Notes under the pieces: model-generated
Database searches by the model: none
Told to the model about the DNA's origin: nothing
Seen by the model: only the letters and a program-made list of their open reading frames with translations
Shown here: in pieces, positions 49,178 to 61,473 of the stretch
Numbering within the stretch: position 1 is the stretch's first letter
How the letters are laid out: each line of letters begins with the position of its first letter
NCBI GenBank assembly: GCA_029204225.1
Contig: CM055112.1
Coordinates: forward strand, 23,736,872-23,800,871
Origin: Diphasiastrum complanatum
Taxonomy: Eukaryota; Streptophyta; Lycopodiopsida; Lycopodiales; Lycopodiaceae
Length of the DNA: 64,000 bases
Reading direction: 5' to 3'
Position numbers and translations under genes: made by a program

Positions 49178-49345
49178 GAATTGATCATGCTGGAACCGCA
49201 ATTTTACAGTACCTTCACCTTCAATAGTGTGAGTACTATTGTCACCAAGATGAACAAATTTCTTCATGCTGTAAGGAGTGTAGGAGTTGAAGATCTCACG
49301 TTGATTGTTCATGTGTTGAGTTGCTCCAGAATCGAGAACCCCAAA
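49178..49345 (-). mobile_element. Second copia protease fragment, fused to the neighbouring copia
   Basis: On the minus strand LDSGATQHMNNQREIF then YTPYSMKKFVHLGDNSTHTI and GTVKLRFQHDQFKL form a copia protease with its DSG triplet. It is closely related to the one at 52920-53092. It follows directly, in frame, after the pre-integrase GHPNFGV of another copia element. The polypeptide reading therefore contains two protease domains in series, a recombinant junction. Confidence 0.8.
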
Positions 49346-50603
49346 ATTGGGATGGCCCAATCTTTTATGCCGTAGATCTTCTTGATGAACCTTGGTCTCA
49401 TAAGCAACATCACATATGTTAGCATTATGTCTAGGCTCTAATTTGTAAAGCTTTCCAAATCTAGGCCCTATAGCTATCACCTCATTCTCCCTCGAGATTA
49501 CACATTTGTCAACATGAAATTTGACATCCAAACCACTATCAAACAATTGTCCTACATCAATGAGGTTCTTGGTTAGTTTAGGTACATAAAGTACATCATG
49601 CAAACACAAAGTTTTTGATGATGATCCATTCAATGGAATACTACCTATCCCTTCAATTTGTACCTACATAAGGCATAAGACTTGTGAAAGAATTCCTAGA
49701 ACTAGACATATGGGAACTAGCCCCACTATCTATCCACCATACTTTTTCACTTTTGAGAGAGAAAGATGAAAAACTTGACATCACTAAAGAATCCTCCCTA
49801 TCACTCTCATTACCCTCACACTCTTCCTCATTAGTAAGGTTAGCTTGCTTGAACTGGTTCTTTTTCTTGAAACAATTTGATGCATAGTGGCATTTCTTGC
49901 CACATAAAAAGCATTTGATTCTTGACATCTTCTTCTTGCCAGTAGATGTTATAGCTTGTGAGAATTGATCCTCACCACCTTCTTTGGCTATTTCCTTGTC
50001 CTTCTTGAAGTGTTGTTGTCCTTTGCCCTTGCTTCTTGACTTGTCCTTGGTGAAGAGTGCTTTGTCATATCCACCATCCTTCAATGAGAGTGTGTTGATC
50101 CTCAGCATCTTGTTCTCTTGCCTTGTTTTTTCAGCAATTAGAACTCCTTGAAGAGCTTTCAATGTTGGTAGCTCCTCCCTACTAGCATAAAATGCTAACT
50201 CGTTGCGAAGATCTTTAACTCTCATGACATAATTTGAAGCACTCTCATCAACTCTCTAATAGATTAGAAATATCTGATTTCTAAGTGTGAGCAATCTTGA
50301 TGTGTTCTTTGCTTCATAAATTGTTTTAAGAATATCCCAAGCCTCCTTGGATGTGGTGCAAGAACTAATTTTTTTTAACACTTCATTAGACACATTCATT
50401 TTTATAACATGAAGAGCAATTTTGGAGCTCTTCTTGAACTCTTGAGCTTGATTAGGAGCTTCAGGTTTAACTTTAACTCCAGACACAATGTCCATTACAT
50501 CTTGTAGAACCAATAATGATTCCATTCTTATCTTCCAAATAGCATAATTGGAAGATGTTAACTTCTCATGATGTTCTGAAAGTATTGATCCTAAGGAAGA
50601 CAT
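49346..50603 (-). pseudogene. Ty1/copia gag, zinc knuckle, protease and pre-integrase
   Basis: Minus strand: gag from ATG 50603 (MSSLGSILSEHHEKLTSSNY, AIWKIRMESLLVLQDV, TSKEAWDILKTIYEAKNTSR), broken by a stop near 50258. It resumes with MRVKDLRNELAFYASREELP, the CCHC knuckle CFLCGKKCHYASNC (His-spaced correctly) and the protease VWWIDSGASSHMSS at about 49745. After another break come LHDVLYVPKLTKNLIDVGQL and the GAG_pre-integrase end VHQEDLRHKRLGHPNFGV. Integrase and RT are absent. A primer site and LTR lie upstream at 51367-51900. Same lineage as the plus-strand copy at 26236. Confidence 0.88.
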
Positions 50604-51366
50604 GTTCTCTTTGAGAGATTTCTAGTAATGACAAAAAAAGTGGAACTGAATATGTTGCTACTCTCTCAATCTAGGATCTAACTTGGAATGTTGATCCAAC
50701 CTATTGAAATCTTGTAACTAGGTATGTGAGATCTAGCTCACAACAGAAATCAATCAACTTGAATCTAGCTCTTGCCTCTATCTAGAGATGAAGCACAAAC
50801 AAGTTTTGATGTCAACTTCTACCTCAAGTTTCAAAAGATGAAAACACTCTAGGATCTCACATACAACTCAAACACAACACATTTGTGTGACATGATGTGG
50901 GTATGACCTCAAAAATCTCATCCAGATCAATTCTATCTATGATTGACAACACAAAATGAAAGTTTGATGAGATTGAATAGATGTGTGCTCTCTTTGGCAA
51001 ATCCCACAAGATGGGTACACTCCCTATCTCTTTGATTGCCTATAGCTTTCTAAACTCAAATCAAATTGGATTAAAAACACAAGCACCACAATCTACACTT
51101 CACTACCTCTCTAACAAGCTATCAAACACAAAAAATAGATCAATCCTTGAGGTATACTACCCAATTGAAATAGGCTGATATCACACGTGTGGAATTATAG
51201 GTCCATACAAGTCTGTTTTGATTCAAATCAGGCTTTATTTGATCCACCTATGGTCCGAATTTGGTTTGATTACAATCAAGATTGTATTCTTCTCCAAAAT
51301 TCGAGCTCCTGCAAGCAACTCCTCTCAAGAAAACTGAGCAAGCTATGAATGCACACTAACCTCAGC
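50604..51366 (-). other. Leader of the minus-strand copia element
   Basis: Noncoding DNA between the primer site and the gag start. About 760 bp is plausible for a plant copia leader. No independent gene is seen. Confidence 0.5.
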
Positions 51367-51381
51367 AAGGCTCAGATACCA
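51367..51381 (-). promoter_or_regulatory. Retroelement primer-binding site (initiator Met tRNA type)
   Basis: On the minus strand TGGTATCTGAGCCTT follows ...CTTCACA. One mismatch to the common TGGTATCAGAGCC. Confidence 0.75.
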
Positions 51382-51900
51382 TGTGAAGTTTTGGCATGTT
51401 TGAACTTCCCAACACACCTTACAAGGATCTTATGAGGTGTTGTGATTGCACATGAATGATCAAAGAACAGAGTACTTGACAATTCAAGACAAGAGCACAC
51501 AATAGCATATCACTGGCTCAAAGAACTAAGCATTCACAATGAGAGATAAGCATCAGAATATTTTCTAAGTGCTTACTATGGAGAATTCAGCTTGCTCTCA
51601 AGTAGAGAGAGAATGTACAACCAAAAAACACAGTTTTAGAGAGAGAATCCACTTTACTCATCAAAATTCACAATGTGGAATGCTATACAAAAAACCTCTC
51701 ATCATGAGGCTCGAGTTCCTTGGCGGATTTCCAAGTGTCCAAAGGTTGATCCAGATCTTTTAGTTAACTCTACTATCATAGATCCACATCTCAAAGTACA
51801 TGCATGATGTGGCAAGAATTGCATATCTTTTTCTAGACGTGTAGAATTTTGCTAGTTACATACTACCTAACTTTGCATGTCACCTAACATTGTGCATCTG
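51382..51900 (-). mobile_element. Copia LTR, possibly shared by two adjacent elements
   Basis: The inner edge (TGTGAAGTTTTGG on plus, i.e. ...CTTCACA on minus) is fixed by the primer site. The outer edge is not resolved. The RNase H end of another minus-strand copia lies only about 80-100 bp beyond 51900, so this LTR may serve as 3' LTR of that element and 5' LTR of the element at 50603. Confidence 0.45.
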
Positions 51901-51904
51901 AATC

Positions 51905-53271
51905 CATGAATGCTTTGATCTTCAAACTTAGCTATGCACAAAAATTTCTATGTGCATCCAAGCTTAATGCTTTAGTGTAAATATCCACTGTCATATCTTG
52001 CATTCGACAGTACTGCAAGTTTACCTCTTTGTCGAGAACTTTGCTTCTGACATAGTTTAATACTCTGGAAGTTGAGCTTCTTCCTAAGATCTTGCGGTAT
52101 TTGTGCATAAGTGATACATCATATGGTGTTTTGTCTGAGAGACCTTTAGTCGGCGGAGATCTGTTCTGAATATAAGCTGTAGTGGAAACAACTTCAACCC
52201 AGAAGAACTCGCATGAGCAAGCATATACTTGGTCGATTAGACTAAGGTTCTGTTCTTTCTCTCATCAAGTCCATTTGATTGAGGTAATGTATTGTTGCTC
52301 AATGTCATTTTTAAGGCAATACTCCTTGAATTAGATAGAGATGTATTCTCCCCCATTGTCAGACCTCAGTGCTTTAATTCTTTTACCAGTTTCATTTTTT
52401 GCACGCTCTTTGAATTGTCAAAAGATTTTAAAAATCTCCAATTTTTGCTTAATAAATAAATAGCTATTCTTCTGGAATATTCGTCAATGAAGGTAATGAA
52501 ACACTTTGCATCAAGCAACGACGGAGTTTGCATTGGACCACATATGAATGAACAATATCTAGAACATCTTTTGTTGCATGCCTATGACTCAATCTAAAAG
52601 GAATCCTAGTTTGTTTTCCAAGAATGCAGTTATGACAGACAGGAGGTCAACTTTGTTGGTTGGATAGTCAAGATCAAGTGCTAGGTATTGTAATGCTTTA
52701 TTGAAAAGAACATAGGTTTTCATGGCTTGACTGGTGTTAGAATGACAATGTGCCAGTCTATATAACTATCCATGCCTCTTACTGAGTGCAAGGATCTTAT
52801 TTGCCCTATCTATAATTCGACGTTGATCAGACTCAAACTCTACCTTGTGACCTAAATCAACGATTCTACTTATTGATAACATATTTGTAGAGAGTTTAGG
52901 TACATACAAAACATTTGATAGTAGTTTGAATTGATCATGCAAGAACTTCAATCTTACAGTGCCTTCAGCTTCGATAGTGTGTGTGTTATCATCGCCAAGA
53001 TGAATGTATTTCTTTGTATTGTAAGGCGTATAGGAGTGAAAATGCTCACAATGACTGGTCATATGTTGAGTAGCTCCAAATCTAGAAACCAAGAATTATC
53101 GAATAGTGCCTTTTGGTCTTTGACCATAAACACTCCTTCATCCATGTTGAGTTCGGGAGATGCTATGACTGCATTCGTCTGTTGATTTGGTTGTTTGCTG
53201 GTATTCTTTTCTTTTAATACCCTACAATCTTGGATCACATGATTAGTGCGTTTGCAATACTTACAAAACAT
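51905..53271 (-). pseudogene. Ty1/copia zinc knuckle-protease-integrase with RT deleted
   Basis: Minus strand: CCHC knuckle CKYCKRTNHVIQDC (53262-53221), then protease WFLD.../ATQHMTSHCEHFHSYTP and VLYVPKLSTNMLSI. Integrase core traces include LRSDNGGEYISI (about 52365-52330) and a degenerate ERKNRTLV. The integrase C-terminal part (GLSDKTPYDVSL, about 52140) is followed within about 130 bp by the end of RNase H (LQYCRMQDMTVDIYTKALSL). The whole RT and most of RNase H, normally over 1 kb, are missing. Numerous stops. Confidence 0.8.
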
Positions 53272-53299
53272 CTTCTTCTTTGACTGTGGATTTAATAAT

Positions 53300-53835
53300 T
53301 GCTCTTGACTTTGCGTCGATTTTTAATTTGTTGCGAACTGTTTAGAGCTTTTTTGAGTAGTTGTAGTATAATTATTTGAGACTTGATAGATCTTCTAGAA
53401 ATTTTGGTTGATTAAATCGTTGTACCTTTGAATATTTGGATATTCTAAGAATATTCTTACCAAGAAGCATTATTATCTACAAGAAATTGTGGAAAGATTT
53501 TAGACTATGATTAAAATGGATTTTCTTTAACTTTTGGAGTTGATCTCTGAAATAAAGAGTTGATTCACCTAGTGGTTCATGTAATTAAGATTACATGAAG
53601 GTGATTTCTTTTATTTGGAAAAGATCAACCCAATCTCACGATTTATCGCTTAGTGTATTTTCTTGATTCTGAATTAATACTCCTGTGTAAAGACAATATC
53701 TTTGAGTATTAGCTTAGATAAAGAAAATCAGACCGAGGATAATGATTCTTGAGAAAAAGTTAAAAGTTCAAAAATCGTATCCCAGATTTTTTTCTTTCTT
53801 GTTATGAGGACAAAACCTGTTTAAGGGAGGAAGAA
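53300..53835 (+). mobile_element. Ty3/gypsy 3' internal region (decayed)
   Basis: Plus-strand similarity to the reverse complement of 2990-3250 (for example TTACATGAAGGTGAT... and GCTTAGTGTATTT), ending in the polypurine-like TTAAGGGAGGAAGAA at 53821-53835. No coding domain recognised. Confidence 0.5.
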
Positions 53836-54400
53836 TGTTGCGTTCATATTCAGCTAAGGGTTTTTGGAATAGTTCTAATATGGTAGACCAGCCCTCCGAT
53901 ATTCGAGATGGTTAGTTATGCCTCAATTTAATTCCATGTCAAGGCCAGTTTGTAACTAATAAACTTGCGAGGACCCAAACACTCCTATTGAGACATGTGG
54001 AGCAGTGCATGGCTTGTGACGGTTGTATGCATGAGGCTAGCATGTGATATGTGACCTATGTTTAGATGGACTGTATGGGAGGTTGCATGGATGCATGCAC
54101 AAGCTTCCTACTCCTATGTATATGGGTAGGGACACGCCCTCCTCCATTATAAGCTTTTGGCTCTTGGTTGTTAGTTTGTCTCCTCTCCTCAGGTATTCAC
54201 TTGTTATGGCTCGGGGGTGAGGTGTTCAGATACATCTCAGTTGGTTGGGTGGTTTGGCTTTCACTCATGTCCTCATCTTAGTAGTCTTCTAGGTGGTCTT
54301 TACACTTAGCACCATGGTATATTTGTTGAAAGCTTGAAGGATCTATTGTGCACTTGCTTGATGTTGTTGTGGTAGCTATTGTAAGTTTTTATCAATCATA
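53836..54400 (+). mobile_element. Ty3/gypsy LTR (plus strand)
   Basis: Starts TGTTGCGTTC after a polypurine tract. Its first 150 bp parallel the reverse complement of the LTR at 2510-2974 (GGAATAGT-CTAATATGGTAG, AATTCCATGTCAAGGCC). Later GGCTCGGGGGTGAGG and GTTGGGTGGTTTGGC also match. The 3' boundary is approximate. Confidence 0.6.
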
Positions 54401-55150
54401 AAGGTAGCTCATTATATGTTGTTGGATCTTGAATCCATTGGAATTTGTGCTTGGAATACTTGATCACATTGCTTTTTAGCCTTGGCTAATTGTCACTTTT
54501 AAAGTATATATATTGTAATATGTTTCTACCCCATACTTGGATTATGCACTAAGGAAGTGTTACTTGTTATGTGTGATCTTTTTTACACTCCCTTTATTGT
54601 TAAAGGCACATGGATTAATATTGTAGTGTCATATTTCACATGTATTTTTTGGCATTGCCTTGCAAAAGTCAATAATACTATGTGTTCAAGTTGGTCAATG
54701 TAGTTATGTAAAAGTCAACATTAACATCAATGTCTTAAATAATAAGGGTAAATGCTTTGCCTCTTAAAACTTGCATTTCTTCATTTTTTAAGGACTATTA
54801 CTCATAGAAGGGTTTATTTGCCTATACGAAAAAAAAAAATTCATGATGGTGATTTTGAAAAAAGATGTAGATTTCATTCCTATACTTTGTTGGCTTTCCC
54901 AAACACTGCCCATACCCCCACAAAAAAGCTAAACCAAGCTCCCAATAGGCACACATAGGGTGCCTCAACACCTTTCCTCTTCCTCACCTCTTCTATAACT
55001 ATGATATTTAAAGATGGCCATATGCTTATTTCTTTATTGTTAGTGTGTACTCCCTAGGCCTATAACATTCAAGGCCTATAACTTTCAAAGACGGCCGACT
55101 GAAATTAGAAATTAAATTTCAATTTGGGGATTCAAGGATGTATGCTTGAC
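54401..55150. other. No recognised gene
   Basis: Unassigned AT-rich DNA between the gypsy LTR and the second copy of the peptide-gene segment. Confidence 0.5.
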
Positions 55151-55289
55151 TTTGGAAGGTGAGGCACAATTCATAAACAAAACATTAGCAAACTTTTTGC
55201 CTCTCTTTGACTTGTGATTTGTAACAAAATATAATAAATATTATGTAACCATGTTTTTGACCTTGTATTATATCATGGAAATTGTAATT

Positions 55290-55770
55290 GTCAAGTCTTT
55301 TGATGGGCTGCTTGCGGCTTCTCCACCCATGGGTGGGCAGATGCGCATGACAAAAGTCCCGGTTTAACCTTTTTGTTGAGATATAGTTCAATAAATGCAG
55401 AGCGCAAGCAGATGAGAGAACAGTAGGATTTGTGATGATGATTATGTTGATCGATACAGAGCTCGATGCACAATAGCCAAGAAGAGCAGCATACTGCAAT
55501 TGATCAAACTGATCAGAACTGGTTTTGATCATTCATTTTTTGTGTTTTGTTCACGGAAGCTGTTCGCATGATGAAGAACTGAATGGGTCCCTTACAGAAG
55601 GATCGCATGATACTGAGAGTTTTTAAATATTGTTGTCTTCTCATTCCAATGTACCAGCATCACTCACTCTCTGGGTAATTTATACTTTGATTTTAGATCA
55701 GCTGCTAAAATAGAACACTATAGAGCCAGTTCAAGGGGAAATGAGTGGAATCTCATTGGGAGTTGTAGTG
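55290..55770 (+). pseudogene. Peptide-gene segment copy 2, coding region deleted
   Basis: Flanks match copies 1 and 3: the AGAGCTCGATGCACAA block at 55460, AGCATACTGCA, GATCAGAACTGG and GAAGCTGTTCGC (55557-55568). The last is followed at once by ATGAAGAACTGAA, which in copy 1 lies about 465 bp further on (47261), beyond the ORF. The tail (ACTGAGAGTTT, GAGCCAGTTCAAGGGGAAAT) also matches. The signal-peptide and ligand sequence is entirely gone. The CACAG before GAAGCTG reads CACGG here, so the putative splice acceptor is lost too. Confidence 0.75.
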
Positions 55771-58700
55771 AAAATGATTAGCTCTTGCTGCTCTACTTTC
55801 TCAAGGCAGCAACATCCTGTATAGTGTTTGTGAAATAGCTCAATGTTCGAAGGCATGCTTGTTTATAGCCTAGCCTTGCAAGGCATGTTATAGTATGTGG
55901 TCTAGAGAGTCAATGTAACCTGACATGCTGACGTCTTTAATCAACTAAGTCACTATGAAGAACTAGCTGATAACATTCATTCAAAGACATGCTTCAAAAT
56001 CAGTGACAAAAGTTTGATTTTGTTGAGTAGTAGATGTAGTTGCGAGAGACGGAGAGGGTATGCCATGTTTTCCATATCATGTAGTGGAGGACCATGTGAT
56101 GTGTAAAACGTGGTCATGCAAAACACACTAGGATCTCTCTCTCTTGGCTAATGAGGGGGATATTGCAATTTTGAATATATCTAAATGAGGAAGCTCGCCA
56201 TAGTTTGTTCATTAAATGAGTGTCTTGTGGAATTGGATAACTATCGAAGATTTTGGTCAAAATCAATTGATGAATGATGGAAGTCTCAAAAGTCCATAGT
56301 ATTGCCATTGATTATCATTTGCTCTAAAACATCATTCATCCAATTCTAACTATCATATGAAGTAACATTGCATTGCTTCATTATTACTATCATTAATAAC
56401 AATGCATTGCACAAACATTAAGACTATATATCATTCAAAGCATCAACATGTGAACTAAATATTTTTGTGATTGTATTTGCAAAATGATGAATTGCAAGAG
56501 GAGCAAATAGACCAAGACCTTGCACTGGAAGCAAGTTTGGGCATTGTAGGTGGCGGTACTAAAGATGTTGATGAAGGCAGAGGTATGTATCTTCTCCAGT
56601 GAAAACTAAGCCTACATAATGAAAATGGTGTATGTAATGATTAGGAGTGTAAATATTGTTAGTAATAGTCTAGTACACATTGCTTCTTGAAAACATTTTG
56701 CCTACATTTACTTGATCTAAAATAGGGAGAGCAGTTTTCAACAATGCTCACCCTTCTATCAATGTACTATCAAAAGTCAAAATAAAAGGGATGTACATGT
56801 GTTGGGAAAGCCTCGTAGTCCCAAAAAAAAATTGAAACCAATCTATCTATTGCCCAACGAGGATGCTTTTTTTTTTTACACATTATTGAGCATCACTTTC
56901 AAGTTGCTACAAATGACATTGTGGTTTTTCTTAGATTTTGTTCTTGAAAGGCGTAGCCAAAGACATACGCATTGCTAAGTGATGAATAAATAAACATCCC
57001 TCTGACTCCAACTATTTGAAATGTGTAAACGTGACAATGGGCGTCAGTTTGAGCGATGCAACTAAGCAATGCAAAACGGTGATTTGACAACGTTATAGTG
57101 TCACATTATTGTCACAAGCTTTGGTATGAAATTCAATTTCATTGTTACATCGTTATAAATGTTGCATTTCGACTATACACTAGTGATGGTAAGTCAAATG
57201 TCAACAATGACGTTTATATTCACATTTACCCAAAATATTTTGGTTGCTAAAATAGGACGACGCTATGTGTCTTAATGTACTAGTGGAAGCATGCAAAGTT
57301 TGAGAATTTTAGCATGACTACATCTTCACTTGACGATCGTAATACATACTGAATGTAATTAGCCCATGTGCTCAATAGGTAGTGCTAAATATAGGTTAAT
57401 TAGAATAGTAATTAACGAGAAGGCTAGAACAACCGCACTATATTTGCAAATACCAAAAATTGGAATTGTATTGCCCTTGGGTAATACTGAATGTAACAAT
57501 GTATTTAGAAGTTTTCAATAATGTTACAAACTCTACCAGCTAATTAGTGTTAAATTGAAACAAAAAATATCATAGTTGTATGAAAAGTCACTTGAACAAT
57601 GCATTGACACTTTGAATTTTTTATGTACACAACTTGAAGATTTAAGATGAGTGATAGTTTAGAAGAAAAAAAAATTTCCTTTGTATAAAGGAGTTGTATC
57701 TTTATTCTTAATTCTTATTTCACCCTTCGGAACACACATTGTCTTAAATATATTGAATCTTGTAGTATATCATCTTCCTCTTCCAAATGATGATTGTGTT
57801 CATGATTTGAAATGTCAATTCGTGCACTCGTCGATCTTCAACAAAGATACTCCATCAATGCTTGTTCCATTTTTTTAACAGTTTTCCTAGGTTGTCTAGA
57901 AAATGCAACAACTCCATGCCCTCCAAAATCCTCTTGATCTCCTTAATACTATAAACAATGAAAATATTATATAACAGATAATGCATGCTAAAATAAAAAC
58001 ACAATATGCATGATTATAAATTACGGTAAAAACGATGCATGGTCATACAACTCATGGCAAAAAAAAAAAAAAACTCATGGCCACAGTTTTATTACTAAAA
58101 ATCATAGATAATTCCTTTACCAAGAACACGAGTGATATAATAAGTGCATCTTCAAATACATTGAATAGAAAAAAATTATGTCATTCAATTATGAAGTAAA
58201 GTTCATTACATTTGTATAATGGATGGCAAAAGATGATTATGATCATAGATAATTGTCTCCAGCTTGCAATGATTTACATGCACAAACCATCACATATGTA
58301 CTTTAACAAATCTAGTAGAACAATGTTCCATGACATTGTTATGATCTTTAAAAATACAATTTTTTATACTAGGAAAACCATAAGAACTATTCATAAATTT
58401 TGCTATGCTCCCAACTTAACTTGTGTGGTCTTCCATCAATGTATGTGTACTTTCCATGTCCCATGACTATCTCGCCCATCTCTTCTCTCTCTTTTTTATG
58501 GAGCATGCATTTGAATGTAAACCATATATGTGCATCCCTCCAATAATGTCTACATAAAGCATGCCAATCACCCCAACTGCACTTAGAAATCCCATATACC
58601 ATGAGTGTAACTTAACTATCTGGAGGAATTTCCTGTGGATATAAAAGCTTAGGCCGACATTCGAAATTTGAAGGCTAGTTGAGAGCTGACAGGTTTGATG

Positions 58701-58799
58701 ACTATATTAGAAATTATCATCTATCCTAGGAAAAGGGGACTCTGGCCAACATCCATATCATGCATGGTTGAAAGACTTTTGGATGGAAAATAACTGAGG
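55771..58799. other. No recognised gene
   Basis: Three kilobases of AT-rich sequence without domain-bearing ORFs, LTR edges or strong repeats. Confidence 0.5.
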
Positions 58800-59430
<631 letters not shown>

Positions 59431-60791
59431 CGTGGACGTTTCCCTTGAACTACTCATGTCCTTAGAAGCGGAACTTAAGAAAATTATTTTTTATGCTATC
59501 AACTCTTTCTCACAAATCATCAGTCTCAGTCCGTGACGCTTCCACCATATTAAGCACTCAAAGATAGAACTATTTCTCAATTGTCTATCTTTGATTTTGA
59601 GTACTTTCTAGGGTTCCAAAGGTACACTAAGCAATAAATCTTTCATATGGGAAATCCTCACCAGATCCAACTATATCAACTTCATGTAAACTTAATTTTA
59701 ACCTACTCACATAAGATATTGGGTATGCAGTAAATTTGCCTTGAAGATCCAATTCGTAAGCCAATTTTTCATACAATCATGAATGGTCCACAAAATCTGG
59801 TAGACAATTTACAATGTTTTCTGGTACGTACGTCCTAGAATCTTTTGGAATTCTAAGATATACCTAGTCATCAACTTTAAAATCTTCGAGAGATCTCTTA
59901 AGATTGGCATAGTGCTTAGCACTATGTTGAGCACTATGGATACTATCCTTAGCCACTTGCAACATTTCTTGCATATCATGTAAGAAATTCACAACCTTCA
60001 AGATCTTAACAGACTTCATCTCCACATTCACGGGAGTTCTAGGTTGAAAACTGTACATAAGCATAAAAGGACTGTAACCTGTAGCTGAATGCTTTCTACT
60101 ATCAAACTCAATTAGATGAATGTAATCTTTCCAATGAGATTGCCTTGAGAAATGTATGTCCTCATACTCTGATTAGCCTATTCAGTCTGGCCATCTGATT
60201 CAGAATGATCAGAAGAACTAAAACTAAGAGAAGTTTCTAGTTTATGGAATACTGATGACCAGAAGTGACACGTGAACTTAGGATCTCTATTACTAACAAT
60301 GTCACTCGGTAGTATATACCTACAATAATCTCTCAACAAAGATCTAGGCTAACTCAGATGCCTTGATACTTGACTTAACTGGTATGAACGCAACTAGCTT
60401 AGTTAATCTGTCCACTACAACCCAAATAGAATCATTTTGTCGTCCAACTAGAAAGTCCATCGATATATTTTTTCATCTTTTATGAGGAATATCCAATGGA
60501 TGTAACAAACCACTAGCCTTAAGGAGTTCAGCCTTAGCTAGTTGATAGGGCTTGCACTTAATCACATATAACTCGACATATGGCTTGAAAAACTGGCCAA
60601 TAAAACTCTCTTCTGACCAAGTCAAGAGACTTGTGTATACCGAGATGTCCTACACAGGGTATGTCATGGCATTCAAACAAGGTCTTGTGTTTGAGCTCAT
60701 CATCCCCAAGTACACAAACTTTTCTATTCTGAAATAACAATCCATCTTGAATGAAAAAATGTTCTGCCATTAGAGGAAGTTTGAGCACCAA
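59431..60791 (-). pseudogene. Ty3/gypsy integrase (zinc-binding to C-terminal), decayed
   Basis: Minus strand: LLFQNRKVCVLGDDELKHKT then FECHDIPCVGHLGIHKSLDL and VRREFYWPVFQAICRVI (zinc-binding region; its second CxxC is damaged). The core traces follow (SGLLHPLDIP, ISMDFLVG, LTKLVAFIPVKSS). The C-terminal portion VVNFLHDMQEMLQVAKDSIH, LKRSLEDFKVDD and VYLRIPKDSRTYVPENIV, at about 59990-59820, completes it. The same family as the plus-strand integrase at 8840-9845. It begins abruptly at about 60795, with RT and RNase H absent. Confidence 0.82.
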
Positions 60792-61090
60792 AAGGGCCTT
60801 TTGTCAAGATACTTTTATTGACTATTCAACTATTCAATGTACATGTAGCCCAACAAAGTTTTTACACTTGTGAAGGAATGTAACATTGTCTGTCGGTCTG
60901 AAAAATTTGGAGTTTTCCGGTAATATTTTTGTACATTTCGAAACTCCCATTGGGCAGGGGTTATACTTGCTGCCTGCAAGACTCCTAACAATCCGACTCT
61001 TACAAGGCAAGAAAATTGAAAAAAACTTGAGTGAGCTTTTACCATTATGTTTAAAACCATCTAATTCATGCAAGATTCATGAAAAACTTT

Positions 61091-61473
61091 ATGCCTCATT
61101 AGAGGAGTTCTAAATCCAAAAAAGACCCTATGTAAAGATTCTTTTTATATTTTTTCTCAATTTTTTTGTTACAAATGGACCAATCAAAACACTCAAATTT
61201 GAAATCTACGTAACGTAACTTTTTGAGTCCACATTTTGATTCCACACTAAAAATGATGACATACCTTTTTAGTGGTAAGTCCGAATTTAGCGGAGTTTGG
61301 TGCATTGGAAAGCGCTCGACAAGGGCTTTCAAATGATATGTTAGATGACATACTTTTGAGCTATGGCAAGTCAAAAGGATTAGTGTTATAATATTTTAAT
61401 TATATAAACTACATCTTGCACGAATTTCTAAAGGGTCTTTTTGGAGCTCAAAACTCCTCTAATGCATACAAGT
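61091..61473. mobile_element. MITE-like element with about 40-bp inverted ends
   Basis: Left end CATTAGAGGAGTTCTAAATC plus CAAAAAAGACCCTATG (to about 61133) is the imperfect inverted counterpart of AAAGGGTCTTTTTGGAGCTC plus AAAACTCCTCTAATGCAT (about 61430-61470). The interior is about 300 bp and noncoding, and includes a palindromic TACGTAACGTA that also occurs at 27500. No transposase; superfamily not assigned. Confidence 0.6.
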
